Below are positions 10,816 through 20,460 of a stretch of 50,500 nucleotides of DNA, in pieces; within the stretch, counting starts at the first letter, position 1; every line of letters begins with the position of its first letter. Both the position numbers and the translations under genes were made by a program. The notes beneath the pieces are model-generated. The model worked only from the letters and a program-made list of their open reading frames with translations. It had not been told where the DNA came from and did not search any database. Source of the stretch: Seminavis robusta (taxonomy: Eukaryota > Bacillariophyta > Bacillariophyceae > Naviculales > Naviculaceae); NCBI GenBank assembly GCA_903772945.1, contig CAICTM010000743.1, forward strand, positions 1-50,500. The letters run 5' to 3'.

Positions 10816-13501
10816 ATGCCTAATGGAAGAGCTTTGACCGTATCCACGGGCGCGATGCCCAGCACCGCCCGAGTGCCCCATGTCTACCAGATCGACTTTA
10901 CGGCCGTAGCCAGTGGAAAGCGCGTTGCCAGCACGAAGCGTCGTGTTCGTTGGTGAGTGAAAAAGAGAAACGGAGGTGAAAGATACCATGACAATGATCA
11001 TTGTCGTGGAGCGGGTGGCGGGCAGCCACTCAAGTACCACCGCACATGTACTAGTAAGGAAGGTGCACCGTGGGTCCAACTCACACTCAAGTTTGCTGTT
11101 TTGCTTGTTTTGCAGGAGGTTTGGATTTGCCAATCCCGATGCTCTGGCTGCTGGAGAGACAGGAACCGCATGTCGTGGAGAAGAGCACGATGTGACTTTG
11201 GTTTGGAGTATCACTTCTGGAAAGAGGCTGATTCTTGCCGATGGCCAGGAAGTTCACTATTCCAATAGTAGAAGTGGAGTTTTTGACCATACCTGGACGA
11301 TGCGAGGAAATCACGTTTTGAAGGTGGTGGCCCATGCGTCTCCTCCCTTGTCACCCACTCCTGGCTTTCGTCAATACGATTTTTATGTGGATGGACAGAC
11401 CTTTTTCTCCTTCCCCAAGGTGTACCGTCTTGGATTGGCCCCCAATGACCCTCGTAATGCTGTCTCCCCGTCCAGCCCTGTGAGACTCGCTGATCGTGGT
11501 GGTAGAAGTAAGCGTAACGCATCAGGAATTGCTTCATTGGAGGCTCCCCACAACATGGATGAGGTATGCACAATTAACTTATTCTCAGTTATTTTTGACC
11601 CTTTGTGATGGCGTCTTTTCTCACTATATCTTCCTCTGAAAATTTTATGATGGTCTTCCACGCATTACAGGAAGAAGCCTACTTGCAGGAAGCAATCAAG
11701 AATTCTTTGCAAGAGACTAAGAGACAGCCTCCTGATGAAAAACCCAAAATCAGTGAATCTGGACAGTCGCTTCTCTTGGATTTCCTGGAGGAAGAACCTG
11801 CCCAGGCTGGTGGTCCCCCAAACGCCTCTCTCCCGTAAGTTTTTCCTTTTGTTTTCTATTTTCACTTTTTTGGTTTTCGTTTTGCTAAATTGACCCTTGC
11901 TTGGGATAGTGCCTTGCCTCCTTCCACCAGTGCTGGCCCCGGGGAATTTGGATTTGCTGCCCCTCCCCCGCAGAATTCGATGCCGTAAGTCAACAACCAA
12001 GAAGAATTATTTGGCTCTATTTGACGGGAGCTCATGAAGTGTTTTTGTGACTATTATTTTCAGTGCGCTCCCACCGTCGACGACCGCCAATGGATATGCC
12101 GCAGCACCTCCCCCAGGAAGCAATGATGTAAGTCAAATCATACCTGTCTTATTATTGTGACTATCATGTGACGACTAGCTTATGTTCTTGTCTTCAGCCG
12201 TTTGGAGCCGCTGCCGCATACGGATCTGCTCCCCCTGGTGCTATGGTTCCTTATGGAGCTCCTGCTCCTCCTGGAGGATCTCAGCAGCAGCCGTATCCTG
12301 GAGCCCCTCAGTACGGTGCACCCCCTCAGCAGCAGCAATACGGTGCGCCCCCTCAGCAAAGCTATGGACAGCTGCCAGCTGCGACTCCATTCGATGCGCA
12401 GCCCCCTGCACCAGTGCAAACGGCTCCAGCTGCAATTACTCCTATGGCCCAGCAAACTCCATCAACTCTAGGATTTGGATCGCCTCAGCCTGATTTTGGC
12501 TTTCAATCGCCTGCCCCGGTAGCAGCAGCCCCCAGTAACGACTTTGCTGGTTTTGCTGCAGCTCCAGGTGCCCCCAACCAGCAATATGGTGCGCCACCAG
12601 CCGCTGCTGGCCAGTACGGAGCTCCCACGCGTCAATCTTTCTCAATGCCCCCAGCTCAGGCTGCTCCAGCAAGTGCGTCCGGTCATTTTGGAGTAGACAA
12701 CAGCAATCAATTCGCAGCTGCACCAACTCCGGATGCGTTTGGTGGAGCCCCTGCACCGCCTCCCGCTGACCAAGGATTTGGTCAAGCTCCTGCTCCCCCG
12801 CCTGCTGGGCCTGTTTTGACAATGAGCTCGCTGCAAGGACAGGATAATGGCATGCTGGATGGCACAGCAACAAACGGAACAAACGGTTTTGGAGCCGGGG
12901 CACCCGCTGGTTCCCTTGCGGATCAAGCATATGCAAAGTTTGCGAGCATGGATCAATTTGATTTGGTTTCCAAGAAGGACACTGCAAGAGATAATCCGTT
13001 CGAGGCCGCGCCCGTTGGAGCCCAGCAGTCTCTTTCGGATATGAAGAAATCAGGCCGAGTAAGACACATTATTTTTGTTGTCTATTGTTGTTGGTGGGAC
13101 CCGTGCTCTAACTCACTTCTTGTTTGTTGTAGCCCGGTGCTGCAAAACCAATTATGAACGCGCCTGCGCCAGCTCCTGGGGCTCTTGTGGTTTCGAACTC
13201 TCAGTCAGGCAACTGGGGAGGCTATGGTGCCCCAGCGATGAATCAGCAGCAGCAGCAGCCACCAATGCAACAATCGCAGTACGGTCAACCCCAGCAGCAG
13301 TTCGGAGGTTACGGCGCTCCAATGAATCAGCAGCAGCAGCAACCACCAATGCAACAACCCGGATATGGGCAGCCTCAGCAACAACCATTTGGTCAGCAAC
13401 CCCAGTATGGGCAGCAGCCTCAGTACGGGCAACAACCCCAGTATGGACAGCAGCAGCAAAATCAGTTTGGCGCTCCACAACAGGGTTTTGGTGGATTTTA
13501 G
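10816..13501 (+). CDS. Endocytic-adaptor-like protein: FAIM-like domain, UIM, DPF/NPF and Pro/Gln-rich tail; seven exons
   Basis: Exons are 10816-10952, 11116-11563, 11671-11834, 11910-11984, 12064-12127, 12198-13058 and 13133-13501. All junctions are GT...AG and keep frame, giving about 705 residues. Residues about 20-150 resemble the beta-sandwich of FAIM: a TSGKRLILADGQEV stretch, an HTWTMRGNHVLKVV stretch and QYDFYVDGQTFFSFPKVY. Exon 3 opens with a textbook ubiquitin-interacting motif (DE|EEAYLQEAIKNSLQE, Ala203 and Ser207) and then LLLDFLEEE, close to a clathrin box. A DPF motif spans the exon 5/6 junction and an NPF lies near residue 562. The rest is Pro/Gln/Ala/Gly-rich with QYGAPPQQQ-type repeats. 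UIM plus DPF/NPF motifs are the layout of epsins, but the N-terminal domain is not ENTH. A role in ubiquitin-linked endocytosis is inferred. Confidence 0.8.
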
Positions 13502-13627
13502 CTTTCATTGCGTAGTAATTTGTAACGAATTTCAATGTGCACGAGCAGAGCGGAGAGTTAAAATTTTGATACGATGTAGCCACTCAGGAAAATTAAAACG
13601 CTTGCTCAAAGCAGTTGCTATCCATTG

Positions 13628-15013
13628 CTACAGCAGTGCTTTTGCTTCTCGTTCCCTTAATCCATGAAGGAGTATCCCGGTCGAGACTGGAACACTCAAT
13701 GAGTCGACTCCCTCTTCCATTGCTATTCTGATTTTCTTGTTGCATGCTTGAACGACGGCCTTGGAGATGCCGTTGCCCTCATTTCCAATCACACAACACC
13801 AACCATTGCCACTGACATCTCCCTGTTTCATTTGTTCCAGAACACAATTGGCATTGTCAATCACAGCAGCGTAGGCATCCAGCTGGAGTTCCTCTTGGAG
13901 CCTTTGAAGCGTCTTGGTGAGAGACGCAACTCGAACACTGGGGACTCGGCACACATGGCCCATGGATACTCGAACCGCCTTTCGATACCAAACATCGCAA
14001 GAGTCCCGACTTAGGATGATGGCATGGACGCCAAATGCCGATGCAGTTCGAACCACCGATCCCAAGTTGGCAGTATCGCAAACCCCATCCAATGCTACAA
14101 TTCGAAGTGGCTTTTGCTGTGCCAAAGTTGTTGGATGCTGATTGTTGGTACGGCGCATACTTTTGAGGTATCCCCACAGCCAATCTTCGTCGTCACTCCA
14201 ACTTGGGACAATGCCACAGGCTAGAGCACCACGAGAGAATGGGAAACCCACCACCTTGCTTTGAACTGTGTCTGTTCCAATCAGGACCGCAAAGGGTGGT
14301 GCAGCCGGGTTGGGATTATTTTTGTCAGTATTATCAGGTCCAGCTTTGGTGGACGCTTCTTCAATGTCTTTTTGAAGAAAGACGGGATTTTCAAAGAATG
14401 CATTGGTTTTGATAAAGACTGATTGGATGCAGATTGATGGCAACATGTCTGTTGGTGATGGTGAATGGCTGGATACCCTTTTTTGCCTTTTCGTAGATTG
14501 TTGAATGAGCAGTCGGACTGTTTCGGTTCCTTCTGCAATGAAATACCGTTCTCCTTTGGAAGGCGAACTTGTGGAATGAGGATTCTCTTTTTTGTCTTGA
14601 ATATTGCGATATGGTTCAAGGAGTTTTGCCAACTTGCCACTTTCGGACATCACCATTTTGGCAGCAGTCTTTGCCTGGTCCCCGTTGATGGCAGATTCTT
14701 TATCCCGTAGTGAATTTTCACAAAATACATCCTGGACGTCTTGCATTGAGATCATGGAAGCAAAGTGCTTATTGGTCTCCAACCAATCCTCTCTTTGGCT
14801 TTCTTGGTTTGATTTCTGAGATTTCTTTTCTTGCTTGGCCTGCCATTTTCTTCGCTTCTCCTCCCTGATCGATTTTCCATTGACGGAGGGTAGTTGATGG
14901 GTAGCTGTATCATCCTTATTATTGGCTGTGCTTTCATTGGGTCTCTTCTTGCTGTTACTTGGTGAAGCTACAGCATCCTTCATGTCGCTCGAGTCACCAG
15001 ATAATGATGCCAT
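13628..15013 (-). CDS. SpoU/TrmH-family RNA 2'-O-methyltransferase
   Basis: The protein has 461 residues. The first 150 are charged and Lys-rich (EEKRRKWQAK), perhaps a nuclear or nucleolar signal. The SpoU fold occupies about 150-455. Motif 1 is DGVCDTANLGSVVRTASAFG (Asn316, Arg322). Motif 2 is VIGNEGNGIS (410-416). Motif 3 is DSLSVPVSTGILL (437-449). Family members transfer methyl from S-adenosylmethionine to a ribose 2'-OH in tRNA or rRNA through a knotted SPOUT fold. Motif 3 has Ser where the usual motif SLNVSVA has Asn, so full activity is likely but not certain. The RNA target cannot be read from the sequence. The gene converges with the adaptor-like gene (126 bp between stops) and diverges from the DUF6824 gene. 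Confidence 0.9.
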   Translation of the reverse strand: MASLSGDSSDMKDAVASPSNSKKRPNESTANNKDDTATHQLPSVNGKSIREEKRRKWQAKQEKKSQKSNQESQREDWLETNKHFASMISMQDVQDVFCENSLRDKESAINGDQAKTAAKMVMSESGKLAKLLEPYRNIQDKKENPHSTSSPSKGERYFIAEGTETVRLLIQQSTKRQKRVSSHSPSPTDMLPSICIQSVFIKTNAFFENPVFLQKDIEEASTKAGPDNTDKNNPNPAAPPFAVLIGTDTVQSKVVGFPFSRGALACGIVPSWSDDEDWLWGYLKSMRRTNNQHPTTLAQQKPLRIVALDGVCDTANLGSVVRTASAFGVHAIILSRDSCDVWYRKAVRVSMGHVCRVPSVRVASLTKTLQRLQEELQLDAYAAVIDNANCVLEQMKQGDVSGNGWCCVIGNEGNGISKAVVQACNKKIRIAMEEGVDSLSVPVSTGILLHGLREREAKALL

Positions 15014-15295
15014 GGTGTGCTAGCTAGCTGGCAATGCTTCAATAGCAATAGAGAGCAAGAGTGTTTCTTGTTGCTTTTCATCTTCCCAAAGATCCGAGGC
15101 TCGCCGTTATTTGTATCTTTCACAAAACCCGTGATTGGATCATGACGTCAGTCACATGATCTAACTTCTACTACTGGTATAAGAGAGCACGTTCGTCGAC
15201 AAGTCCTCAAACTGCAAACCAGAAGTGATCCTTCATCCTTGAAGGAGCTTTCGTTCTGTTCTGAAGGCAAGGGCGGTACATGTACAGGTCGTAAG
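15014..15295. promoter_or_regulatory. Divergent promoter with perfect TGACGTCA (CRE-like) box
   Basis: The 282 bp between two divergent start codons contains TGACGTCA at 15143-15150, a full palindromic bZIP site. It lies just right of GTGATTGGATC (15130-15140), whose complement holds a CCAAT box. In diatoms, bZIP and aureochrome factors bind TGACGT elements in CO2/cAMP- and light-regulated genes (established knowledge); whether that applies here is inference. The box lies about 130 bp from the methyltransferase ATG and about 145 bp from the DUF6824 ATG. Confidence 0.5.
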
Positions 15296-18034
15296 ATGGC
15301 AGGGGATAGCAGTGTCCCAACAATAGCCACCAGCATGGCAAATTCTAGCGCCTCATTGGAGCAGATGGAGTCGGATCAGCAGGAGACAATCGATGGACTC
15401 AATGAGAGAAAGAAAGACCTAATAGAGGAACCAGATACAAGTACCAACCCCGACACAGCGATTCCGAACAAGTATAAGCACATTCTTCCCAAAGACTACA
15501 AACCCGGAATTTTTGATTTTGTGATTGGTCGCGATGCACCGATCAAACAACATGCTGGTAATTTTTGGGTGTACCAACAAATTCGCGCCATTGCAGAGGA
15601 CTATGTTCGCGGCGACAAAACTCGCAAGTTCCTGCTAGTGAATCAGTTGGTCCATCAAGTTCTTGAAAAATCTCCCAACGCTGGATTTGTCATTCTCGAT
15701 ATTGTCTCCGGCAGGTGGTATGCCGTGGAAGAGTATCAGGCTCGTGCTGGAGTCTCTCAGGTGATTCATGAATATCTCGACAACGACTACAACAACAAGA
15801 CTAGTCGTCACCAAGAGCAACAGCGGGAGTCGAAAACTGTCCCTCCAAGTCCAAGTCCAACCCCAGCAACAATTACCAGTGCTCATGCTGGTACAGATAG
15901 CACTTCCAATGAGACAACCCAAAGCAATCAGCAGAAAACGCCAAAGAGCTCGCTAAAGTATCCCAAGGGAACGAAAGTACGGAAACACTTTCCGGAATTT
16001 GGTTGGTTCCGAGGGAGAGTGATGGACTTCAGTGGAGAGAACTATTATGTGATATATGAAGATGGCGATGCAGAAGATCTATCAGAAGCAGAGCTGGAGA
16101 AAGTATTGGATGAGAACTCATCGTCACAACAAGAACAGCCCACAAATCCAGAACAGCAGAAGCATCAATCTGCAGCTACTGCTGGTGTAACACCAACTAG
16201 AAACAATTCCAAGGAGGCGGTGCGTACCAGCGACAACGCAGACAAGAATGACAAGGAAGACGAAGACTATGTTGATCAACTAGAAGACGAAATAGACGAA
16301 GACAAGGCCATGGAAGAGGCGATCCTCAGAACTCTCCAACCATCATTGCACGAACAGCAGAACAATCCAGAACAGCAGCAACGGCAACAACATGCTACAG
16401 TTGACCCAGCGAAAGCATGGCTGGATGGATTTGATTACATACTCAAATTCAAAGACTGCCATGGACACATGAACATCCCACCTTGGGGTCAACATCGAGC
16501 GTTGCACCTGTGGATACAAAAGCAGGTCAATGCATATCATGAGGGCAACTTGACTCCTCAACAGCAACTCTGTATTGGAGACATTGGGGTGCTTGAAACC
16601 TTCACATACAGATCCCTCGATGACTGTGAGAATTCAATAACAACAGCAACAACAACAGCAAAGCATATCTCCAAAACAGTGGATGCACAGAACAAACCAA
16701 TCAGCACTACTCTCAACGACCGTCCTAAAGGTGACAACACACTCCAAGAGCCACAACCGCAGCCACAACAAAAGCAATTGCAGAGAATAGGAATAGAAAA
16801 CCAAAATCGTTCAATGCAGCGGCAAATGCCAGTTACCAATGGTCATGCCAACAGCCAGGGAAGTCTAGTAAATGATAGGCAAAGCCTTCCCCAGATGCAA
16901 CCACACTACCAACAGCAAGTGCCGCCACAACAACGAGGAGGGGGATCCTCTTGCGCCATTGCCGGTAAGAACCAACAGAATCACAGCCACAACGCACAAA
17001 ACCAACCTCACATACAGCCAACCGAAGCAAGGCGCGCTGTGAACAATATGCAACAGCTTGTCTTGCAGGATCAAATGAGGCGGGAACCAGATACGAGAGA
17101 AACATATCTCAATCGTCTGGAAGCAATCCGGCAATGGAGCACCCAGACCACGGATGGTCAAGTCCAGCGTCAATGTCAGTTGCAACAAGAGCACCCAATG
17201 GTCCTCAATGGTGAAAGCAACAACGAAAATAGCCTTGGTCATCGCGAAGGCCCACAGCAACAAGCTTTCATGGCCCAGCAACAGCAGCAAAGACAACTTG
17301 TGCAACACTTGGCAAAGGTGGTGCAACGACAACAGCAGCGCATCCAAGAGCTTACTGCCGCACGGAACAATGAACAGCAACAACAACAGCAGCTGGCCAA
17401 TAAACATATGCAAACTTGCGCAACCGCAGCAAGGTTGCAGGAACAATTGAATGCAACAACTCAGCAACAAAAACAGCAAGTCAAAGAGCACCAAGAAGCA
17501 CTTGCAACCACATTAATGGCTGCCAATGTGATTAACAGCATGAAAGCGCAACTTCAAGAGCAAGGGAAACAACTTCGATCTCATGAACAGGTCATTTTCC
17601 AAATGGGATCGCTCATTGGGGCGATTGCTGGAGATGTAAAACAACTCAAAGAGCACGCGACAGTCAGCACCACGCAAGGCCTGCCTTTGGCTGGTGTCAG
17701 AGCTATGGCGCAGAACCACGGTCAGTCTGGTACAAATGCGGTGCAATCAAGAAACAAGCAGCATGACAATACTGCAAGAGTCCAAGCTGGAGCCAAACGA
17801 AGAGAGGAATCGTTTGACACAGGTGCGGTGGCGTCACCGAAACGACAACGACTTTACGACCAGGCCTTGCGGGCTGGTGGGGACGGCCAACTAGTGGCCG
17901 AGTTGGCTATGTTGTTGGACAATGAAAACGACAAGAAACTACCCGCGAACAGTGGGCGGGAGTCATCCTTTAATAGTGACAACAGTGAGGAAGTGGAGGC
18001 AGTTGTGGAGATGGATGGAAGAGTTGTCATTTGA
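15296..18034 (+). CDS. DUF6824 + Tudor-like + helicase-associated-domain protein with long Gln-rich coiled-coil tail
   Basis: The start chosen is the ATG at 15296 (aagATGG); the frame is open further up, but only with non-ATG codons back to 15239. The protein has 912 residues. Residues about 65-162 are a DUF6824 domain (FVIGRDAPIKQHAGNFWVYQ, then DKTRKFLLVNQLV and GRWYAVEEYQARAGVSQ). Residues about 220-272 look like a Tudor-type barrel (GTKVRKHFPEFGWFRGRV and YVIYEDGDAEDLSE). Residues about 373-435 resemble the helicase-associated domain common in diatoms (a GHMNIP segment, LHLWIQKQ, LTPQQ). The rest is Gln/Asn-rich, with a probable coiled coil at about 650-800 and a basic KRRE...PKRQR patch near 850 that may be a nuclear signal. 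A chromatin or transcription role is inferred. Confidence 0.85.
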   Translation: MAGDSSVPTIATSMANSSASLEQMESDQQETIDGLNERKKDLIEEPDTSTNPDTAIPNKYKHILPKDYKPGIFDFVIGRDAPIKQHAGNFWVYQQIRAIAEDYVRGDKTRKFLLVNQLVHQVLEKSPNAGFVILDIVSGRWYAVEEYQARAGVSQVIHEYLDNDYNNKTSRHQEQQRESKTVPPSPSPTPATITSAHAGTDSTSNETTQSNQQKTPKSSLKYPKGTKVRKHFPEFGWFRGRVMDFSGENYYVIYEDGDAEDLSEAELEKVLDENSSSQQEQPTNPEQQKHQSAATAGVTPTRNNSKEAVRTSDNADKNDKEDEDYVDQLEDEIDEDKAMEEAILRTLQPSLHEQQNNPEQQQRQQHATVDPAKAWLDGFDYILKFKDCHGHMNIPPWGQHRALHLWIQKQVNAYHEGNLTPQQQLCIGDIGVLETFTYRSLDDCENSITTATTTAKHISKTVDAQNKPISTTLNDRPKGDNTLQEPQPQPQQKQLQRIGIENQNRSMQRQMPVTNGHANSQGSLVNDRQSLPQMQPHYQQQVPPQQRGGGSSCAIAGKNQQNHSHNAQNQPHIQPTEARRAVNNMQQLVLQDQMRREPDTRETYLNRLEAIRQWSTQTTDGQVQRQCQLQQEHPMVLNGESNNENSLGHREGPQQQAFMAQQQQQRQLVQHLAKVVQRQQQRIQELTAARNNEQQQQQQLANKHMQTCATAARLQEQLNATTQQQKQQVKEHQEALATTLMAANVINSMKAQLQEQGKQLRSHEQVIFQMGSLIGAIAGDVKQLKEHATVSTTQGLPLAGVRAMAQNHGQSGTNAVQSRNKQHDNTARVQAGAKRREESFDTGAVASPKRQRLYDQALRAGGDGQLVAELAMLLDNENDKKLPANSGRESSFNSDNSEEVEAVVEMDGRVVI

Positions 18035-18268
18035 ATCTTCAATCGACGCTCTCGTTTGGTTTGTTCCCAGTCTGTTGTGTACAGAGCACAATAAATAGTC
18101 AGGTCTCTGTAACTTGACCGCGATTATCCCACTAATAGCATGGATTCTGGCCAGTGGGAGGCATCTTGCCCCTCGAATCCAGAACGCGCGCACCTCGGTA
18201 CCGCTAGACCCCTTGTATTGTACCGTATGCTGCGTTGCCAGACACCGTTCCACGTTGCCTCTCCCCCA

Positions 18269-19906
18269 TCACCACCACGCGAACCAACCCCTTGTAGCTT
18301 CTCTCTCGGTGGAGTCTTGATCCTGCCTTTCAACGTCCTGACAAATGTATTTCGCATCTGGGTGAGCACTTTCCTCGTCAGCCGCTGCTGCAAGGTATTC
18401 ATGGGCAAAGATGGTGGTCATGCGATCCCGAAAAGGCTTCACTTGCAGAATCATCAGGGTGAGTTCCGTGAGTCTAGCCCTTACCAAGTTGTTTGTGTCT
18501 TCGTGCTTGCTGTTCTCGTTGGTGGGGTGGTTCCGGAGAGATGCCTTCTGCACTTCCGTGGGATCTTTGGTATTGGAACAGATCAAGGCCACAATGCTTT
18601 CAACGTTGCTTTCCTTGGCAACGTTCTTTTTACAAAGGAGGCGTTTGACCTCTATGACTTTGGGAAACAGGAGAGCAGCGACGTTGTCCAGGGGTGGCCG
18701 TTGAGATTGCTTGCAGAGAGTCCCATCAATCTTCCACGATATATCCTTTGGCTTCTTTGCTTCTGGGTCATGAACGGTGTCCACAAGAACGGTCAAGACA
18801 GCAATGGCGGGGATTGCTTGGAAAATGGATGGATCCATGCATTCCACCTGTTCGATTGTTATCCATCCCTTCTCCAACAAATCAAATGTAGTCTGAATGC
18901 ACTGCTTCGCAAATCGATCCCAATAGGCATTGGTCGCCATTCTACGTTCACCCCCGGTGATTGTTCTGGCGGTTGTCCGCTGAGGGTTGTCAACGTTTTT
19001 GTATGGATTGGTCTCCGGAAGACACGGGATAGCACTGATCGATCGCTCAAGCCCAAAGATATCCCAAGTGTCGATTTCATGAAGGAGAACAAGGGGTTCA
19101 TACAACCCTGCAACGAAGCCATGTTGGACCAAGACAGGAGGAACCCTAAATGCAATCAAAGTGCCTTTCAAGATGGCCGATCCTGACTGGACCAAGACTG
19201 CAATCGGCGCAACAATAATTGTAGCTCCAACATAGTAGACCACTTGACAACAAAGAAAGGGATCCCTTGGGCCAAGCCTGGACAAACTCTCAAAACAAAC
19301 CGCCCACCTGGAAAGGTAACCAGGAACAATCTTGACTATGGTAATCCACATTGACCCGATGAGGCAAGCCGGCAAAGACACCGCCAACAGCACCATGGAC
19401 CCCAGAAGATTTATCCGCCACCGAACGATTCCATAAGTCTCTCCTTCCCAATTCAACGGAACTCCCATCGGTTGCTGCAGATCTGTAAAATCTGCCTGCT
19501 TTCGATTGTATCTTGCCATGGCACCGTTAAAGTCGAATCCTAGCAATCCATCTGTGGTAGTGAATATCATTAACAATGTGGAGAAGAACAACCAAACAGA
19601 AAATGCAACGTTGGCAATGGGCAGCATGAACAGGGCCAATATCTTGAAATCCCATTCCAAAGAGACGTTGGACAACACAATCTTTGCCAAACAGTAAAGG
19701 TTAACGGGGAATCGGACGAGGGTGATGAGGAAGATGGCGACGGCAAACAAAATGAAACTTAGCGGCCAGAGGAGGAGAAGTAGGATCATGCCGCATGCGC
19801 AGAGTGGTATCAGCACTGGTGCCAGAGGTAGCAGCGCACAGCAACAACAGAGGGCCAGAGGGCAACAAATTTCCCATGTGTTGGTGATGGTTGCAGAGGA
19901 GGACAT
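18269..19906 (-). CDS. Multi-pass membrane protein resembling plant At3g27390
   Basis: The start is the ATG at 19906 (MSSSATITNT), giving 545 residues; the frame is open 10 codons further up but only from a TTG. The N-terminus is very hydrophobic and Cys-rich (CCPLALCCCCALLPLAP). Hydrophobic segments follow at about 30-60, 90-120, 170-200 and 225-260. The pattern of a two-part membrane region with a GPRDPFLCCQVVYYVGATII segment, then an FVAGLYEPLVLLHEIDT segment, recalls the uncharacterised Arabidopsis membrane protein At3g27390 (comparison from memory). The C-terminal 250 residues are soluble. No catalytic motif is seen. The gene converges with the DUF6824 gene, 234 bp between stops, and that gap holds nothing recognisable. 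Confidence 0.8.
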   Translation of the reverse strand: MSSSATITNTWEICCPLALCCCCALLPLAPVLIPLCACGMILLLLLWPLSFILFAVAIFLITLVRFPVNLYCLAKIVLSNVSLEWDFKILALFMLPIANVAFSVWLFFSTLLMIFTTTDGLLGFDFNGAMARYNRKQADFTDLQQPMGVPLNWEGETYGIVRWRINLLGSMVLLAVSLPACLIGSMWITIVKIVPGYLSRWAVCFESLSRLGPRDPFLCCQVVYYVGATIIVAPIAVLVQSGSAILKGTLIAFRVPPVLVQHGFVAGLYEPLVLLHEIDTWDIFGLERSISAIPCLPETNPYKNVDNPQRTTARTITGGERRMATNAYWDRFAKQCIQTTFDLLEKGWITIEQVECMDPSIFQAIPAIAVLTVLVDTVHDPEAKKPKDISWKIDGTLCKQSQRPPLDNVAALLFPKVIEVKRLLCKKNVAKESNVESIVALICSNTKDPTEVQKASLRNHPTNENSKHEDTNNLVRARLTELTLMILQVKPFRDRMTTIFAHEYLAAAADEESAHPDAKYICQDVERQDQDSTEREATRGWFAWW

Positions 19907-20015
19907 GGTGGTTCCTCGTTGGTTGTAACACGCCAAACGCCGAGTTTTGTAAACTGGTCCAAGGATAAAACTCTCAGTCGTGACTTTGTTCTTTTTGCAC
20001 CCGCGACTTTACGTA

Positions 20016-20409
20016 TTAGAGTGATCTGGGCATTAAGACCGACCGTTCCGCGGAATATTCTCTTCATGTCTGTATATCGAATATAGTACATGTAAAGGGT
20101 GGAATCGATAGAACACATGTAGTTGAGTATGCCACAAAATTCGCAACCTCACAGTGTACTTATTGGTGGAGTTATGAGCAGTTGAAATTATCCTCACTTT
20201 TGACACGAATTCTTTTCATCTGCATATTAAGACTCCACGGTACTCATCTACGTAGGATCCTACATAGAGGATCCTGTAAGATCCTACGTGGCCCCTCAGG
20301 AAGCACCTCCAAGGCTCTGGTACTGAGTCTACGTAGGATCCTACGTACGTACCTCTATTTATTAGGATAGTCTTAATCTGGGGTGGGTCTTAATGGGCAG
20401 ATCACTCTA
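20016..20409. mobile_element. MITE with 24-bp terminal inverted repeats and TA target duplication (Tc1/mariner-like)
   Basis: The left end reads TTAGAGTGATCTGGGCATTA (from 20016). The right end, 20386-20409, is its near-perfect reverse complement (GGTCTTAATGGGCAGATCAC, then TCTA). TA occurs at both outer borders (TA|GAGTGATC and GATCACTC|TA), the duplication left by Tc1/mariner transposases. The inside has no coding capacity. It contains the 12-bp palindrome GTAGGATCCTAC at 20252-20263 and 20333-20344 and two half copies between. A fragment like the inner terminal repeat (GGCATTAAGACCAACC) recurs near 20772. Confidence 0.7.
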
Positions 20410-20460
20410 CAGTATGGTACTGTTTACTGTGGTACCGGTACCGGTACGGTACTACGTTTC

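Noticed and set aside
12442..12987. Minus-strand frame opposite exon 6 of the adaptor-like gene
   Set aside because: It is an antisense shadow of Pro/Gln/Ala codons with no domain.
15239..15295. Upstream extension of the DUF6824 gene
   Set aside because: The frame is open but the first codon is TTG; the ATG at 15296 has good context and lies well before the first domain.
16865..17494. Minus-strand Leu-rich frame of 209 codons
   Set aside because: It is the antisense of CAG/CAA-rich coding sequence, which gives artificial Leu runs.
18140..19186. Plus-strand frame of 348 codons opposite the membrane-protein gene
   Set aside because: It lies wholly over the 545-residue minus-strand gene, whose hydrophobic pattern and length are much more convincing; the plus frame shows no domain.
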